Below are positions 1-9,569 of a DNA stretch of 64,000 nt, in pieces (positions within the stretch are counted from its first letter, which is position 1; each line of letters starts with the position of its first letter). The translations under genes were made by a program, and so were the position numbers. A model generated the notes under the pieces. It did not search any database, had not been told where the DNA came from, and saw only the letters and a program-made list of their open reading frames with translations. The DNA comes from Pseudomonas allokribbensis (GTDB lineage Bacteria > Pseudomonadota > Gammaproteobacteria > Pseudomonadales > Pseudomonadaceae), in assembly GCF_014863605.1 (NCBI RefSeq), contig NZ_CP062252.1:6301501-6365500 (forward strand). Reading direction: 5' to 3'.

Positions 1-82
1 TTACCTGACCAGCCTCGGTCGCGATGCCGCACAAAACGTGCAAACCGTACTGACGATTCTGAAAGAGCAACAAACCGCCTGA
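1..82 (+). CDS. C-terminus of a TIGR02647-like small DNA-binding protein (partial)
   Basis: Only the last 26 codons are present, in the frame starting at base 2 and ending with TGA at 80-82. The peptide begins YLTSLGRDAAQNV and ends KEQQTA. This resembles the C-terminal end of the short TIGR02647 proteins that I recall lying just upstream of cyaA in Pseudomonas. With so little sequence the family call is tentative, but the reading frame, strand and stop are clear. The 194 bases between it and cyaA contain no further gene and no obvious strong terminator. Confidence 0.5.
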   Translation, partial: YLTSLGRDAAQNVQTVLTILKEQQTA

Positions 83-276
83 TCCTCCCGACTTTGCCCA
101 CGGAAACCTCTGCCACGGGATTTCCGCGGGCCAGCCCGGCTGCAAGCCATCGCCACGCGGTGGAAATCTGACGTCAAAAAACAAATTCAGCTTAATGCTC
201 GCGCTGCACAGGCGCTAAACTCCCCCGCATTCCGTGACCCTCTGCCTCCGAGCCCTGCGAGCCGGTTTGAGTCGAC

Positions 277-3120
277 ATGACCCGTACCCATGAAATCCGC
301 CCCGACCTGGACGAGGGAATCGACCGCAAGGTACTCAGCCAGCTGCGCGCACGCTTTCTGAAACTCAACGAAGGCCGCCTGAGCCGGGCGCTGGAAGGCC
401 TGTCGACGCGCCAGCAAAGCGTGCTGACCTTGCTGCCGCTGTTTTTCCACGTCAATCATCCGCTGTTGCCCGGCTATGTTTCGGGCAGCACGCCGGCCGG
501 ACTGTCGAATTACGAGCCGGACGCCGACGCCCTCACCGAAGCCCAGCGCCTGACGCGTTCGTTTTCCTATAAGCCGCGCCACGGCAGCAATCCGCCACGG
601 CCGATTCATGGCCTGTTCCTGATGGGCAGCCTCGGCACCCTCGCCCAGGCCGACCAGAGCGACATGGACGTGTGGGTGTGCCACGCCCCCGACCTGAGCG
701 ACAGCGAACTCGCCGAGCTGCGTAAAAAATGCCAGTTGCTCGAGGTCTGGGCCGCGAGCCAGGGCGCAGAGGCGCATTTCTTCCTGATCGACCCGACACG
801 CTTCGTCAAAGGCGAGCGCGATACCCAGCTCAGTTCCGAGGATTGCGGCACCACCCAGCATTATCTGCTGCTGGACGAGTTCTACCGCACCGCGATCTGG
901 CTGGCCGGGCGTACGCCGATCTGGTGGCTGGTGCCGGTCTACGAAGAACGGGCCTACGATCAGTACACCCACACGCTGCTGTCCAAACGCTTTATCCGCA
1001 ACGATGAAACCCTCGACCTGGGGCCGCTGGCGCACATTCCCCCGGGCGAATTCGTGGGCGCCGGGCTGTGGCAGCTGTTCAAGGGCATCGAATCGCCTTA
1101 CAAGTCGGTGCTCAAGCTACTGCTGATCGAGGTCTACGCCAGCGAGCACCCGCAGGTGCAGTGCCTGAGCCTGCGCTTCAAGCAGGCGGTATTCGCCAAC
1201 CGGCTGGACCTCGACGAGCTGGATCCGTACATGGTGGTTTACCGCCGGATCGAGGAATACCTCACCGCACGCAACGAACCGGAGCGGCTTGAGCTGGTGC
1301 GTCGGGCGCTGTACCTCAAGGTCAACCGCAAGCTCACCGGCAACAGCCGCACCCAAAGCTGGCAGCGTTCGTTGCTGGAAAGGCTGGCCAGCGAATGGCA
1401 CTGGGACCAGCGTCAGCTTGCGCTGCTCGACAGTCGCAGTCAGTGGAAAGTCCGTCAGGTCAGCGCCGAGCGCCGGGCCCTGGTCAACGAGCTGAACTAC
1501 AGCTACCGCTTTCTCACCCAGTTCGCCCGCACCGAGCAGACTGTCAGCCTGATCAACAAACGTGATCTCAACGTTCTCGGCCGACGCCTGTACGCCGCGT
1601 TCGAACGCAAGGCCGACAAGGTCGAGTTCATCAACCCCGGCATCGCCCCGGATCTGGCCGAAGACACCCTGACCCTGGTGCAGTCGCCGAACAAAAAGGA
1701 ACCGGGCCAAACCCAGTGGGGCCTGTACAACGGCAGCCTGACGGCGCTGGAGTGGGAACACTTCGCACCGATCAAGCGCAGTCGCGAGTTGCTGGAACTG
1801 CTGACCTGGTGCCATCGCAACGGCGTAATCGATAGCAGCACACGACTGGCCCTGCATCCCGGCACCAGCGACCTGAGCGAGTTCGAGCTGTTCAACCTGC
1901 TCGGCAGCCTGCAACAGAGCATCGCCCTGCCCTTGCCCACCGTTGCCGAAGAACCGCTGCTGCACGCCAGCGTGCCGAGCGAAGTGCTGATACTGGTGAA
2001 TGTCGGGGTCGACCCGCTCAAGCATCACCGCGACCTGAACATCCTGATGACCACCGAGCGCACGGACTCCCTGAGCTATGCCGGCGTGCGCGAAAACCTG
2101 GTGCTGACCCTCGATCAGGTCACGCTCAACAGCTGGAACGAAGTGCTGGTCAATCGCTTCGACGGCCCGCATGCGCTGCTCGATTGCCTGCGCGACTACC
2201 TCAACAACCTGCCGCGCGGGCCGCAGCAGCCATCGCTGCGGGTGCGCTGCTTCTGCCACAACCGTGCGCAATTCATCGCCCGCCGGGTGGAAGAGATCGT
2301 CGACACCGCTCAGAACCTGCTGCTCAGCGACCTGAATCACCGCTACCTGATTCAGGTGCAACAGCACTATCACGTACTGGAACTGGTTCCGGGCCAGGTC
2401 AGCCATGTCGCTCTCGCCACCCTGCCGGCGCTGCTCGATTACCTGGGCGAGGAGCAACCGCGCTACAGCCCGCTGCACCTGGACCCGATGGCGCTGGAAG
2501 ACCACGACCTCGCGCTGATCCTGCCGATGGGCCAGCCCGAATGCATTCAGGTGTTCTACCGGATCACCGAACAAACGGCCGAGCTGTACGTGCTCGACGA
2601 ATTCAATGCGCTGTGGCAACAACACTTGCCCTATCACGACGAGCAAAGCCTGTTGGTGCCGTTGCAACGGTTCCTGCAATCGATCCAGTTCCGTCGCGAA
2701 GCACTGCTGCCGATGGACTCGAACCACGCCGCCAGCCTTGAAATCTTGTATTACCAGTTATTGCCATCAGGACCGGGACGCGCGCGACGCGTCGAAATGC
2801 GCCCGGCACCGCAGACCCCGGTCAACAAGCCGTTCTACGACGTGCAGGCGATCATCGGCAAAGCCGCACCGGGCGAAGTGCAGGTCACGTTGTATTGCAA
2901 TCAGCGGGAATTCAGCGAGCTGGAACATGGCGACCAGCTGTTCAGCGTGGTCGCCCGGGAGATTGTCGGGCAGCGCCGGGAAACCGAGCGCTACCGCTGC
3001 TACATCACCGACCTCGATCTCTCGGGTGTGATCGGTGACGGGCAGAGTTCGAGCAATCTGTATCTGCGTTACAAGGCTGACCTGGAGCGCTCTCTGAACG
3101 AGGCGCTCGAGCAGGTCTGA
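277..3120 (+). CDS. cyaA: Class I adenylate cyclase CyaA
   Basis: A cytoplasmic enzyme that makes cAMP from ATP; in pseudomonads it feeds the Vfr/Crp-type regulator. The protein is 947 aa, the expected length for the class I (enterobacterial-type) family. The N-terminal half carries the nucleotidyltransferase-like catalytic part: GSLGTLAQADQSDMDVWVC near residue 115 has the G-S...D-x-D arrangement that binds metal. The C-terminal half is the regulatory region. The ATG at 277 directly precedes the conserved N-terminus, and no upstream in-frame start looks better. It is monocistronic and convergent with rnk, 7 bp away. A long antisense frame inside it is only a codon-bias shadow. Confidence 0.95.
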   Translation: MTRTHEIRPDLDEGIDRKVLSQLRARFLKLNEGRLSRALEGLSTRQQSVLTLLPLFFHVNHPLLPGYVSGSTPAGLSNYEPDADALTEAQRLTRSFSYKPRHGSNPPRPIHGLFLMGSLGTLAQADQSDMDVWVCHAPDLSDSELAELRKKCQLLEVWAASQGAEAHFFLIDPTRFVKGERDTQLSSEDCGTTQHYLLLDEFYRTAIWLAGRTPIWWLVPVYEERAYDQYTHTLLSKRFIRNDETLDLGPLAHIPPGEFVGAGLWQLFKGIESPYKSVLKLLLIEVYASEHPQVQCLSLRFKQAVFANRLDLDELDPYMVVYRRIEEYLTARNEPERLELVRRALYLKVNRKLTGNSRTQSWQRSLLERLASEWHWDQRQLALLDSRSQWKVRQVSAERRALVNELNYSYRFLTQFARTEQTVSLINKRDLNVLGRRLYAAFERKADKVEFINPGIAPDLAEDTLTLVQSPNKKEPGQTQWGLYNGSLTALEWEHFAPIKRSRELLELLTWCHRNGVIDSSTRLALHPGTSDLSEFELFNLLGSLQQSIALPLPTVAEEPLLHASVPSEVLILVNVGVDPLKHHRDLNILMTTERTDSLSYAGVRENLVLTLDQVTLNSWNEVLVNRFDGPHALLDCLRDYLNNLPRGPQQPSLRVRCFCHNRAQFIARRVEEIVDTAQNLLLSDLNHRYLIQVQQHYHVLELVPGQVSHVALATLPALLDYLGEEQPRYSPLHLDPMALEDHDLALILPMGQPECIQVFYRITEQTAELYVLDEFNALWQQHLPYHDEQSLLVPLQRFLQSIQFRREALLPMDSNHAASLEILYYQLLPSGPGRARRVEMRPAPQTPVNKPFYDVQAIIGKAAPGEVQVTLYCNQREFSELEHGDQLFSVVAREIVGQRRETERYRCYITDLDLSGVIGDGQSSSNLYLRYKADLERSLNEALEQV

Positions 3121-3127
3121 GGCGGGG

Positions 3128-3538
3128 TTATTCCGGGAAGTCGCCGCCGTTGGCCGGCTGCGATTCGACTTCCAGCAGGGTCAGCTTCAGGGTCTTGCCG
3201 CCCGGTGCCGGCCAGTCGATGTGCTGGCCGACTTTCAGGCCCAGCAGCGCACTGCCGACCGGGGCCAGGATCGAGATTTTGCCTTCATCGGCGTTGGCGT
3301 GCTTCGGATAAACCAGAGTCAGGTGATAGTCCTTGCCACTGCCCTCTTCGCGACAATGCACACGGGAATTCATCGTCACGACATCGGCGGGCACTTCATC
3401 GTGGCCGACCAGCGTATCGGCGCGGTCCAGTTCGGTTTGCAGCGCGATCACGCCCGGCAGCGTGTCATCCAGGCTGTCGATCAGGCGCTCCAGACGTTGC
3501 ACGTCCAGACGGGTAAGGGTGATGGAAGGTGCGGTCAT
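3128..3538 (-). CDS. rnk: Nucleoside diphosphate kinase regulator Rnk
   Basis: A 136-aa protein of the Rnk/GreA-C-terminal-like family: an N-terminal coiled coil followed by a GreA/GreB-type FKBP-like domain (GSALLGLKVGQHIDWPAPGG in the last third). Members bind RNA polymerase near the secondary channel and affect nucleoside diphosphate kinase levels. The ATG at 3538 gives the usual length and follows an AAGGAG sequence; an upstream ATG would add ten residues but is less likely. Transcribed convergently with cyaA. A hairpin terminator just upstream separates it from the DUF1289 gene. Confidence 0.93.
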   Translation of the reverse strand: MTAPSITLTRLDVQRLERLIDSLDDTLPGVIALQTELDRADTLVGHDEVPADVVTMNSRVHCREEGSGKDYHLTLVYPKHANADEGKISILAPVGSALLGLKVGQHIDWPAPGGKTLKLTLLEVESQPANGGDFPE

Positions 3539-3577
3539 GATCCGGGCAGACTCCTTTCTTCTGCACACAAAAAAAGC

Positions 3578-3605
3578 AAAACCCCGCCAAAAAAGACGGG
3601 GTTTT
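3578..3605 (-). terminator. Rho-independent terminator between the DUF1289 gene and rnk
   Basis: A perfect stem of AAAACCCCG against CGGGGTTTT around a ten-base A-rich loop. On the minus strand it is followed by a T-rich tail, so it fits termination of the cyaY-DUF1289 transcript before rnk. Confidence 0.7.
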
Positions 3606-3666
3606 CACCAGGCCTCGATGGGTTGAGGCGTTTCCGGACACTATCACAGCTCAAAAAATATACAAG

Positions 3667-3891
3667 CTACGCTCCGGCGAGCTGTCGGCGTTGCATCGCC
3701 TGCGCGCAGATTACCCGGCGGCGCTCGTCATCGGCCGAGCGCCACTCGCGGATGTCTTCGACATGGCGCATGCAGCCGAGACAGACCTTCTGCTCATCCA
3801 GCCGACACACGCCGGTGCACGGCGAAGGCACGGCCGGGCTGACGTTGCTGTAGAGCGGCTTCGGCGGACGGGCGGGCGCGGTGTCAGTCAC
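3667..3891 (-). CDS. DUF1289 family small cysteine-rich protein
   Basis: A 74-aa protein with the DUF1289 pattern SPCTGVCRLDEQ...CLGCMRHVEDIREW: four cysteines in two CxxxC/CxxC-like pairs, followed by a WRSADDERRR segment. Members are probable metal-binding proteins of unknown role. I chose the GTG at 3891, five bases after the cyaY stop; the longer open frame would read into cyaY out of frame and is unlikely. Translational coupling to cyaY (frataxin) suggests a link to iron-sulfur metabolism, but this is inference. Confidence 0.8.
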   Translation of the reverse strand: MTDTAPARPPKPLYSNVSPAVPSPCTGVCRLDEQKVCLGCMRHVEDIREWRSADDERRRVICAQAMQRRQLAGA

Positions 3892-3895
3892 GAAA

Positions 3896-4228
3896 TCACA
3901 GGCCTTCGAAATCGAATTCTGTACCGGCCTGCTGCTTGACGATGCGCTCGAGCATCTCGCCCAACTGCTCTTCGCTCTTGTCGCACATCCAGCGTTCGCT
4001 TTCTTCGTCGTAGTCGAAGTGGAAACCACCGGAGACAGCGGCCAGCCACAGCTGACGCAGCGGTTCCTGACGACTGAAGATCAGCTGGGTGCCGTTCTCG
4101 AACTTGACGGTCAGCACACCGGCCGAGTTCTCCATGTCGATGTCCAGGTCGCTGTCGTCGAAGATGTCTTCCAGTTTTTCCTGGGTTTCATCGACCAGAT
4201 CGTGGAAACGGGCTTCGGACAAACTCAT
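3896..4228 (-). CDS. cyaY: Frataxin-like iron donor CyaY
   Basis: A 110-aa frataxin homologue. It has the acidic first helix (ETQEKLEDIFDDSDLDIDME), the beta-strand sheet (GVLTVKFENGTQLIFSRQ) and the Q-LWLAA..GG-H...D signature of the family. Frataxins bind iron and modulate Fe-S cluster assembly on IscS/IscU. The start ATG at 4228 has a GAGG ribosome site about six bases upstream. It is first in a two-gene operon with the DUF1289 gene and is divergent from lptM-lysA-dapF, as is typical of pseudomonads and enterobacteria. Confidence 0.95.
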   Translation of the reverse strand: MSLSEARFHDLVDETQEKLEDIFDDSDLDIDMENSAGVLTVKFENGTQLIFSRQEPLRQLWLAAVSGGFHFDYDEESERWMCDKSEEQLGEMLERIVKQQAGTEFDFEGL

Positions 4229-4467
4229 TGCGGCAACCTCAAAAAATGTCTGATCAGGCTCAAGCGCCGCAAGATACGGTCGCTGCCAGCCGATTGCAAA
4301 GGATAACGACCAAGCGCCCTGCCCGGCGACGAAATATGCACCCGTCACGCGGGAAAAGTTTCTTCGCCGCAGCCCAAGCCCCGCCGGACGGGAGTTCCGT
4401 CGCATAGGCAAGCTGCCGGGTGGCCGGTATACTCCGGCGCAATTAACGCATATTCAAGGATTTCGCC

Positions 4468-4641
4468 ATGAAGCGCCTGATCTCTTCCCTTGCTGCGCTC
4501 GTCGCGGTTGCCTGTCTCGTTTCGGCCTGCGGTCAGAAAGGCCCGCTGTACCTGCCCGATGAAGATCAGGACCCGGCCGCACAAGCCCAGTCTTCGCAAA
4601 AGCAGCCTGCCTCCAAGGCACACAAGCACGACGTTTACTAA
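4468..4641 (+). CDS. lptM: LPS translocon maturation chaperone LptM (YifL/LppL lipoprotein)
   Basis: A 57-aa lipoprotein. It has a basic start (MKRL), a short hydrophobic segment and the lipobox LVSAC with the acylated Cys at residue 21. The family-specific [10 protein letters not shown] box follows at once, then a hydrophilic tail ending KHDVY. In E. coli the N-terminal lipid and this box help LptD disulfide maturation in the outer membrane. The ATG at 4468 follows AAGGA. Nine bases separate its stop from lysA, so it is probably the first gene of the lysA-dapF operon. It is easily missed because of its length. Confidence 0.9.
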   Translation: MKRLISSLAALVAVACLVSACGQKGPLYLPDEDQDPAAQAQSSQKQPASKAHKHDVY

Positions 4642-4650
4642 GGGATCGCC

Positions 4651-5898
4651 ATGGACGCTTTTAACTACCGTGGCGGGGAGCTGTTCGCGGAAGGTGTGGC
4701 GCTGTCCGCCATCGCCGATCGCTTCGGCACACCGACCTACGTCTACTCCCGCGCCCACATCGAAGCCCAGTACCTGGCTTACGCCGATGCACTGGCCGGC
4801 ATGCCGCACCTGGTGTGCTACGCGGTCAAGGCCAACTCCAACCTCGGCGTACTGAATGTCCTGGCCCGCATCGGCGCCGGTTTCGACATCGTTTCCCGTG
4901 GCGAGCTGGAACGCGTCCTGGCCGCCGGCGGCAGCCCTGATAAGATCGTGTTCTCCGGCGTCGGCAAGACCCGTGACGACATGCGTCGCGCGCTGGAAGT
5001 CGGCGTGCATTGCTTCAACGTCGAATCCACCGACGAGCTGGAGCGCCTGCAAGTGGTCGCCGCCGAGCTGGGCGTTGTCGCGCCGATCTCGCTGCGCGTG
5101 AACCCGGACGTCGATGCCGGCACCCACCCGTACATTTCCACCGGTCTCAAAGAGAACAAGTTCGGCATCGCCATCGCCGACGCCGAAGACGTGTACGTGC
5201 GTGCCGCGCACCTGCCGAACCTGGAAGTGGTTGGCGTCGATTGCCACATCGGCTCGCAACTGACCACCCTGCCGCCGTTCCTCGATGCCCTTGATCGCCT
5301 GCTGGATCTGGTGGATCGTCTGGGCGATTGCGGCATCCATCTGCGCCACATCGATCTCGGTGGTGGCCTGGGTGTGCGTTATCGCGATGAAGAGCCGCCG
5401 CTGGCCGCCGACTACATCAAGGCTGTGCGCGAGCGTCTCGACGGTCGTGATCTGGCGCTGGTGTTCGAGCCGGGCCGTTTCATCGTCGCCAACGCCGGCG
5501 TGCTGCTGACTCAGGTCGAATACCTCAAACACACCGAGCACAAAGACTTCGCCATCGTCGATGCCGCCATGAACGACCTGATCCGCCCGGCCCTGTACCA
5601 GGCCTGGATGGACGTGACCGCGGTCAAACCGCGCGACACCGCCGCACGCCAGTACGACGTGGTCGGCCCGATCTGCGAGACCGGCGACTTCCTCGCCAAG
5701 GATCGAGAGCTGGCGCTGGAAGAAGGCGACCTGCTGGCCGTGCATTCGGCCGGTGCCTACGGTTTTGTGATGAGCTCCAACTACAACACTCGCGGCCGTG
5801 CCGCCGAAGTGCTGGTAGATGGCGATCAGGTGTTTGAAGTGCGTCGCCGCGAGACCGTGGCCGAGCTGTTTGCCGGCGAAAGCCTGCTGCCGGAGTAA
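4651..5898 (+). CDS. lysA: Diaminopimelate decarboxylase LysA
   Basis: A 415-aa PLP enzyme that converts meso-diaminopimelate to L-lysine, the last step of lysine synthesis. The pyridoxal lysine is K60 in CYAVKANSN. The fold-type III barrel shows HIGSQL and GGGLGVRY phosphate-binding loops and [11 protein letters not shown]. The C-terminal [14 protein letters not shown] and [13 protein letters not shown] are the substrate-binding signatures of DAP decarboxylases. It lies between lptM and dapF, with only four bases to dapF, so the lysine/peptidoglycan genes are co-transcribed. Confidence 0.97.
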   Translation: MDAFNYRGGELFAEGVALSAIADRFGTPTYVYSRAHIEAQYLAYADALAGMPHLVCYAVKANSNLGVLNVLARIGAGFDIVSRGELERVLAAGGSPDKIVFSGVGKTRDDMRRALEVGVHCFNVESTDELERLQVVAAELGVVAPISLRVNPDVDAGTHPYISTGLKENKFGIAIADAEDVYVRAAHLPNLEVVGVDCHIGSQLTTLPPFLDALDRLLDLVDRLGDCGIHLRHIDLGGGLGVRYRDEEPPLAADYIKAVRERLDGRDLALVFEPGRFIVANAGVLLTQVEYLKHTEHKDFAIVDAAMNDLIRPALYQAWMDVTAVKPRDTAARQYDVVGPICETGDFLAKDRELALEEGDLLAVHSAGAYGFVMSSNYNTRGRAAEVLVDGDQVFEVRRRETVAELFAGESLLPE

Positions 5899-5902
5899 CC
5901 CC

Positions 5903-6733
5903 ATGCTGCTGCGTTTTACCAAGATGCACGGCCTGGGCAACGACTTCATGGTCCTCGACCTGGTCAGCCAGCACGCGCACATTCAGCCCAAGCACGCAAA
6001 AATGTGGGGCGACCGGCACACCGGCATCGGTTTCGACCAGTTGCTGATCGTCGAGGCGCCGAGCAATCCGGATGTGGATTTCCGTTACCGGATTTTCAAC
6101 TCCGACGGCTCCGAAGTGGAACAGTGCGGCAACGGTGCGCGCTGCTTTGCACGCTTCGTGCTCGACAAGCGCCTGACCGCCAAGCGTCTGATTCGCGTCG
6201 AGACCAAGGGCGGCATCATCGAACTGGACGTGCGTAACGACGGCCAGATCGGCGTGAACATGGGCGCCCCGCGTCAGGTACCGGCGGATATTCCGTTCCA
6301 GGCGACCGAGCAGGCCCTGAGCTATCAGGTCGACGTCGACGGTACATCGGTCGAGCTCGCAGCGGTGTCGATGGGCAACCCCCACGCCGTGCTGCGCGTG
6401 CAGGACATCAACACCGCACCGGTGCATGAGCTGGGTCCGAAAATCGAACACCACCCGCGCTTTCCAGCTCGGGTCAACGTCGGCTTTATCCAGGTCATCG
6501 ACCGTAATCGCGCACAACTGCGCGTCTGGGAACGTGGCGCCGGGGAAACCCAGGCCTGCGGCACCGGCGCCTGCGCTGCTGCTGTAGCTGCGATCAGCCA
6601 GGGGTGGATGGATTCGCCACTGCTGATCGACCTGCCGGGCGGGCGCTTGTCCATCGAATGGGCAGGCCCTGGCCAACCGGTGCTGATGACCGGTCCGGCA
6701 GTGCGTGTATACGAAGGACAAGTCCGTCTTTGA
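5903..6733 (+). CDS. dapF: Diaminopimelate epimerase DapF
   Basis: A 276-aa cofactor-independent racemase that interconverts LL- and meso-diaminopimelate. The two catalytic cysteines are visible: C75 in QCGNGARC and C219 in [10 protein letters not shown], at the usual positions. The start at 5903 ([15 protein letters not shown]) gives the conserved N-terminus and normal length. It lies four bases after lysA and thirteen before the DUF484 gene, within the operon. Confidence 0.97.
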   Translation: MLLRFTKMHGLGNDFMVLDLVSQHAHIQPKHAKMWGDRHTGIGFDQLLIVEAPSNPDVDFRYRIFNSDGSEVEQCGNGARCFARFVLDKRLTAKRLIRVETKGGIIELDVRNDGQIGVNMGAPRQVPADIPFQATEQALSYQVDVDGTSVELAAVSMGNPHAVLRVQDINTAPVHELGPKIEHHPRFPARVNVGFIQVIDRNRAQLRVWERGAGETQACGTGACAAAVAAISQGWMDSPLLIDLPGGRLSIEWAGPGQPVLMTGPAVRVYEGQVRL

Positions 6734-6746
6734 GTGAGCAGAAGCC

Positions 6747-7472
6747 ATGACCGATAAGCCTCAGGTACCCGCCCGACAGTCCGGTGAAACAGCGTCCGAG
6801 AGCCTGGAGGCGGCAGCGGTTGCCGCGTACCTGGAGGCTCATCCGGACTTCTTCGTCGAACATGAAGAACTGCTGCCGTCCCTGCGCATCCCCCATCGTC
6901 GCGGTGACACCGTGTCGCTGGTCGAGCGCCAGATGTCCATCCTGCGCGACCGCAACATCGAAATGCGTCATCGCCTCTCGCACTTGATGGACGTCGCCCG
7001 GGACAACGATCGCCTGTTCGACAAGACCCGCCGCCTGATCCTCGCCCTGATGGACGCCGCCACCCTGGAAGACGTGGTGATCAGCGTCGAAGACAGTCTG
7101 CGCCAGGACTTCCAGGTGCCCTTCGTCAGCCTGATCCTGCTCGGCGACAACCCGGCTCCGGTCGGCCGCTGGGTGACCCACGCCGACGCGCAAACCGCCA
7201 TCGGCGGCCTGCTCACCGAAGGCAAGAGCATCAGCGGCAGCCTGCGCGAACACGAGCTGGACTTCCTGTTCGGCGAAGAGCAGCGCAAGCAGATCGGCTC
7301 CACCGCCGTGGTCGCGGTCAGCCACCAGGGCATCCACGGGATTCTGGCCATCGCCAGCCGTGATCCGCAGCACTACAAGAGTTCGGTCGGCACGCTGTTC
7401 CTCAGCTACATCGCCGAAGTCATGGGCCGCGTGCTGCCACGGGTCAACAGCTCCCTGCGCTCGGTACGCTGA
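6747..7472 (+). CDS. DUF484 family protein
   Basis: A 241-aa member of DUF484, whose fold is GAF-like. An N-terminal helical part ([17 protein letters not shown]) leads into a coiled region and then a GAF-type domain that ends near [16 protein letters not shown]. No catalytic residues are known. The gene sits in the conserved dapF-DUF484-xerC arrangement; its stop is two bases before the xerC start, implying translational coupling. The function is unknown; a link to XerC or to cell-wall sensing would be guesswork. Confidence 0.9.
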   Translation: MTDKPQVPARQSGETASESLEAAAVAAYLEAHPDFFVEHEELLPSLRIPHRRGDTVSLVERQMSILRDRNIEMRHRLSHLMDVARDNDRLFDKTRRLILALMDAATLEDVVISVEDSLRQDFQVPFVSLILLGDNPAPVGRWVTHADAQTAIGGLLTEGKSISGSLREHELDFLFGEEQRKQIGSTAVVAVSHQGIHGILAIASRDPQHYKSSVGTLFLSYIAEVMGRVLPRVNSSLRSVR

Positions 7473-7474
7473 CC

Positions 7475-8374
7475 ATGGAACGACAACTGGACGCTTACTG
7501 CGAACACCTGCGCAGTGAGCGGCAGGTGTCGCCGCACACGCTGTCGGCCTACCGGCGCGACCTCGATAAAGTCCTCGGCTGGTGCAACAAACAGAACATC
7601 GGCAGCTGGCAGGCCCTGGACATCCAGCGCCTGCGCGGCCTGATCGCCCGCCTGCACGCGCAAGGCCAGTCCTCGCGCAGCCTGGCGCGCCTGCTGTCGG
7701 CGGTGCGCGGTCTCTATCACTATCTGAATCGCGAAGGCCTTTGCGATCACGACCCGGCGACTGGCCTGGCGCCGCCAAAAGGCGAACGCCGCCTGCCGAA
7801 AACCCTCGATACCGATCGCGCCCTGCAACTGCTCGAAGGCGCCGTGGAAGACGATTTTCTCGCTCGACGTGATCAGGCGATTCTGGAGTTGTTCTACTCC
7901 TCCGGCCTGCGCCTGTCGGAGCTGACCGGGCTCAATCTCGATCAACTGGACCTCGCCGACGGCATGGTTCAAGTGCTCGGCAAAGGCAGCAAGACGCGCC
8001 TGTTGCCCGTGGGCAAAAAGGCCCGAGAAGCACTGGAGCAATGGCTGCCACTGCGAGCGCTGACCAACCCGGCGGACGATGCGGTGTTCGTCAGCCAGCA
8101 AGGCCGACGCCTCGGCCCGCGCGCAATTCAGGTGCGGGTCAAACTGGCCGGCGAGCGCGAACTGGGGCAGAACCTGCACCCGCACATGCTGCGGCACTCC
8201 TTTGCCAGCCATTTGCTGGAGTCCTCCCAGGACCTGCGCGCCGTGCAGGAACTGCTCGGCCACTCGGACATCAAGACCACCCAGATCTATACCCACCTGG
8301 ACTTCCAGCACCTGGCGGCGGTCTACGACAGCGCCCATCCACGGGCCAAACGCATGAAAGGCGACGATTCATGA
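7475..8374 (+). CDS. xerC: Site-specific tyrosine recombinase XerC
   Basis: A 299-aa recombinase that acts with XerD at dif to resolve chromosome dimers; it was called Sss in Pseudomonas. It has an N-terminal SAM-like core-binding domain (residues 1-85) and a C-terminal catalytic domain. The tyrosine recombinase residues are present: Arg in SSGLRLSE, the [12 protein letters not shown]is-x-x-Arg, the [15 protein letters not shown] histidine and the nucleophile tyrosine. It overlaps the next gene by four bases (ATGA), so it is part of the lysA-dapF operon. Confidence 0.97.
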   Translation: MERQLDAYCEHLRSERQVSPHTLSAYRRDLDKVLGWCNKQNIGSWQALDIQRLRGLIARLHAQGQSSRSLARLLSAVRGLYHYLNREGLCDHDPATGLAPPKGERRLPKTLDTDRALQLLEGAVEDDFLARRDQAILELFYSSGLRLSELTGLNLDQLDLADGMVQVLGKGSKTRLLPVGKKAREALEQWLPLRALTNPADDAVFVSQQGRRLGPRAIQVRVKLAGERELGQNLHPHMLRHSFASHLLESSQDLRAVQELLGHSDIKTTQIYTHLDFQHLAAVYDSAHPRAKRMKGDDS

Positions 8375-9075
8375 GCATCCAGTTGATCACCTTCGACCTC
8401 GACGACACCCTGTGGGACACCGCCCCGGTGATCGTCAGCGCCGAAGCGGTTTTGCGCGAATGGCTGAGCGAACATGCGCCGAATCTGGGCGCGGTGCCGG
8501 TGGAACATCTGTGGTCGATCCGCGAACGGGTGCTGGCCAACGAGCCGGAACTCAAGCACCGCATCAGTGCGTTGCGTCGGCGGGTGCTGTTCCACGCCCT
8601 TGAAGAAGCCGGTTATGCCCACGGTGAAGCCTCGGCGCTGGCGGACAAGAGTTTCGAAGTGTTTCTGCATGCCCGGCATCAGATCGAGGTGTTCCCGGAA
8701 GTCGAGCCGATCCTGGAAACACTCGCCAAGCATTACGCCCTTGGCGTGGTCACCAATGGCAACGCCGATGTACGCCGCCTCGGGCTGGCGGATTACTTCA
8801 AGTTTGCGCTGTGCGCCGAAGACATCGGCATCGCCAAGCCCGATGCGCGACTGTTCCATGAAGCCCTGCAACGCGGCGGCGTGAGCGCTGAAGCGGCGGT
8901 GCATATCGGCGATCACCCGGGAGATGACATCGCCGGGGCGCAGCAGGCCGGCTTGCGTGCGATCTGGTTCAACCCGGCAGGCAAGGTCTGGGAAGCAGAA
9001 CGCTTGCCGGATGCCGAGATTCGCAGCCTGACCGATCTACCGGCTGTTCTCGCCCGCTGGAACAGCCGCGGCTAG
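8371..9075 (+). CDS. HAD superfamily hydrolase
   Basis: A 234-aa haloacid dehalogenase-type phosphatase. Motif I is [10 protein letters not shown] (nucleophile Asp9, acid Asp11), motif II is VVTNGN, motif III is the Lys in [13 protein letters not shown], and motif IV is [13 protein letters not shown]. The cap is the C1 helical type, as in the YigB-like group (5-amino-6-ribitylaminouracil phosphate or general phosphatases). Its ATG overlaps the xerC stop. It is the last gene before a bidirectional terminator. The substrate cannot be named from sequence; in E. coli the xerC neighbour YigB dephosphorylates a flavin precursor. Confidence 0.9.
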   Translation: MSIQLITFDLDDTLWDTAPVIVSAEAVLREWLSEHAPNLGAVPVEHLWSIRERVLANEPELKHRISALRRRVLFHALEEAGYAHGEASALADKSFEVFLHARHQIEVFPEVEPILETLAKHYALGVVTNGNADVRRLGLADYFKFALCAEDIGIAKPDARLFHEALQRGGVSAEAAVHIGDHPGDDIAGAQQAGLRAIWFNPAGKVWEAERLPDAEIRSLTDLPAVLARWNSRG

Positions 9076-9092
9076 GTTTCTTTCGCCCATGA

Positions 9093-9119
9093 AAAAGCCC
9101 GCAGCGACGGCGGGCTTTT
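9093..9119. terminator. Bidirectional terminator between the HAD gene and sutA
   Basis: AAAAGCCCGC pairs with GCGGGCTTTT around a seven-base loop. It lies between two convergent genes and has A/T flanks on both sides, so it can stop both transcripts. Confidence 0.75.
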
Positions 9120-9140
9120 CCAGCAAGCAAGCGGCACGCC

Positions 9141-9467
9141 TCAGATAGGGCGGCTGCCGTACTTGTTGTCCGGCTTCTTGGGCGGATCGGCGACCACATT
9201 GGCCTCCACTTCCTGCACCTTGCCGCCGCGCGCAAGGAACTCTTCCATGGCCTTGGCCAGGGCATCGCGCTCCTTGTTCTTGGCTTCGATGCTCGGCAAC
9301 TCATCGACCGACACCGCAGCCTTGGCCTTGCCTTTGGCAGCCGGGGCCGGCGTATCGTCACCGCCATCGTCTTCAGCAACGTCTTCCGCTGCTGCTTCCA
9401 GACCGTCCTCGGCCTCGTCTTCGTCGCCTACTTCGAGGTCGTCGTTTTCCAGATCATCGTCGCTCAT
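9141..9467 (-). CDS. sutA: RNA polymerase-binding transcriptional regulator SutA
   Basis: A 108-aa acidic protein. The first 40 residues are almost all D/E/A/G (an intrinsically disordered acidic tail), followed by a basic linker KGKAKAA. A predicted helix ELPSIEAKNKERDALAKAMEEF comes next, and the tail KVQEVEANVVADPPKKPDNKYGSRPI is highly conserved. This layout matches SutA of P. aeruginosa, which binds the RNA polymerase beta protrusion and raises housekeeping transcription in slow-growing cells. The family is largely confined to Pseudomonas, which supports the genus call. It is convergent with the HAD gene. Confidence 0.9.
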   Translation of the reverse strand: MSDDDLENDDLEVGDEDEAEDGLEAAAEDVAEDDGGDDTPAPAAKGKAKAAVSVDELPSIEAKNKERDALAKAMEEFLARGGKVQEVEANVVADPPKKPDNKYGSRPI

Positions 9468-9569
9468 GTTCTACCTCATGACTTGCGAAAAGCAGATTAG
9501 TTATAGACCAGCTTTGGCGACTGTCGAAAGTCGCCGTAAAAAAATCGGTAACCATTGGTGACCAACGGT

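Noticed and set aside
1117..2727. 536-codon minus-strand frame inside cyaA, and similar long frames opposite lysA, rep, spoT, dadA, amtB and yicC
   Set aside because: All are mirror frames of well-supported genes with third-position GC bias; none has a ribosome site or recognisable domains.
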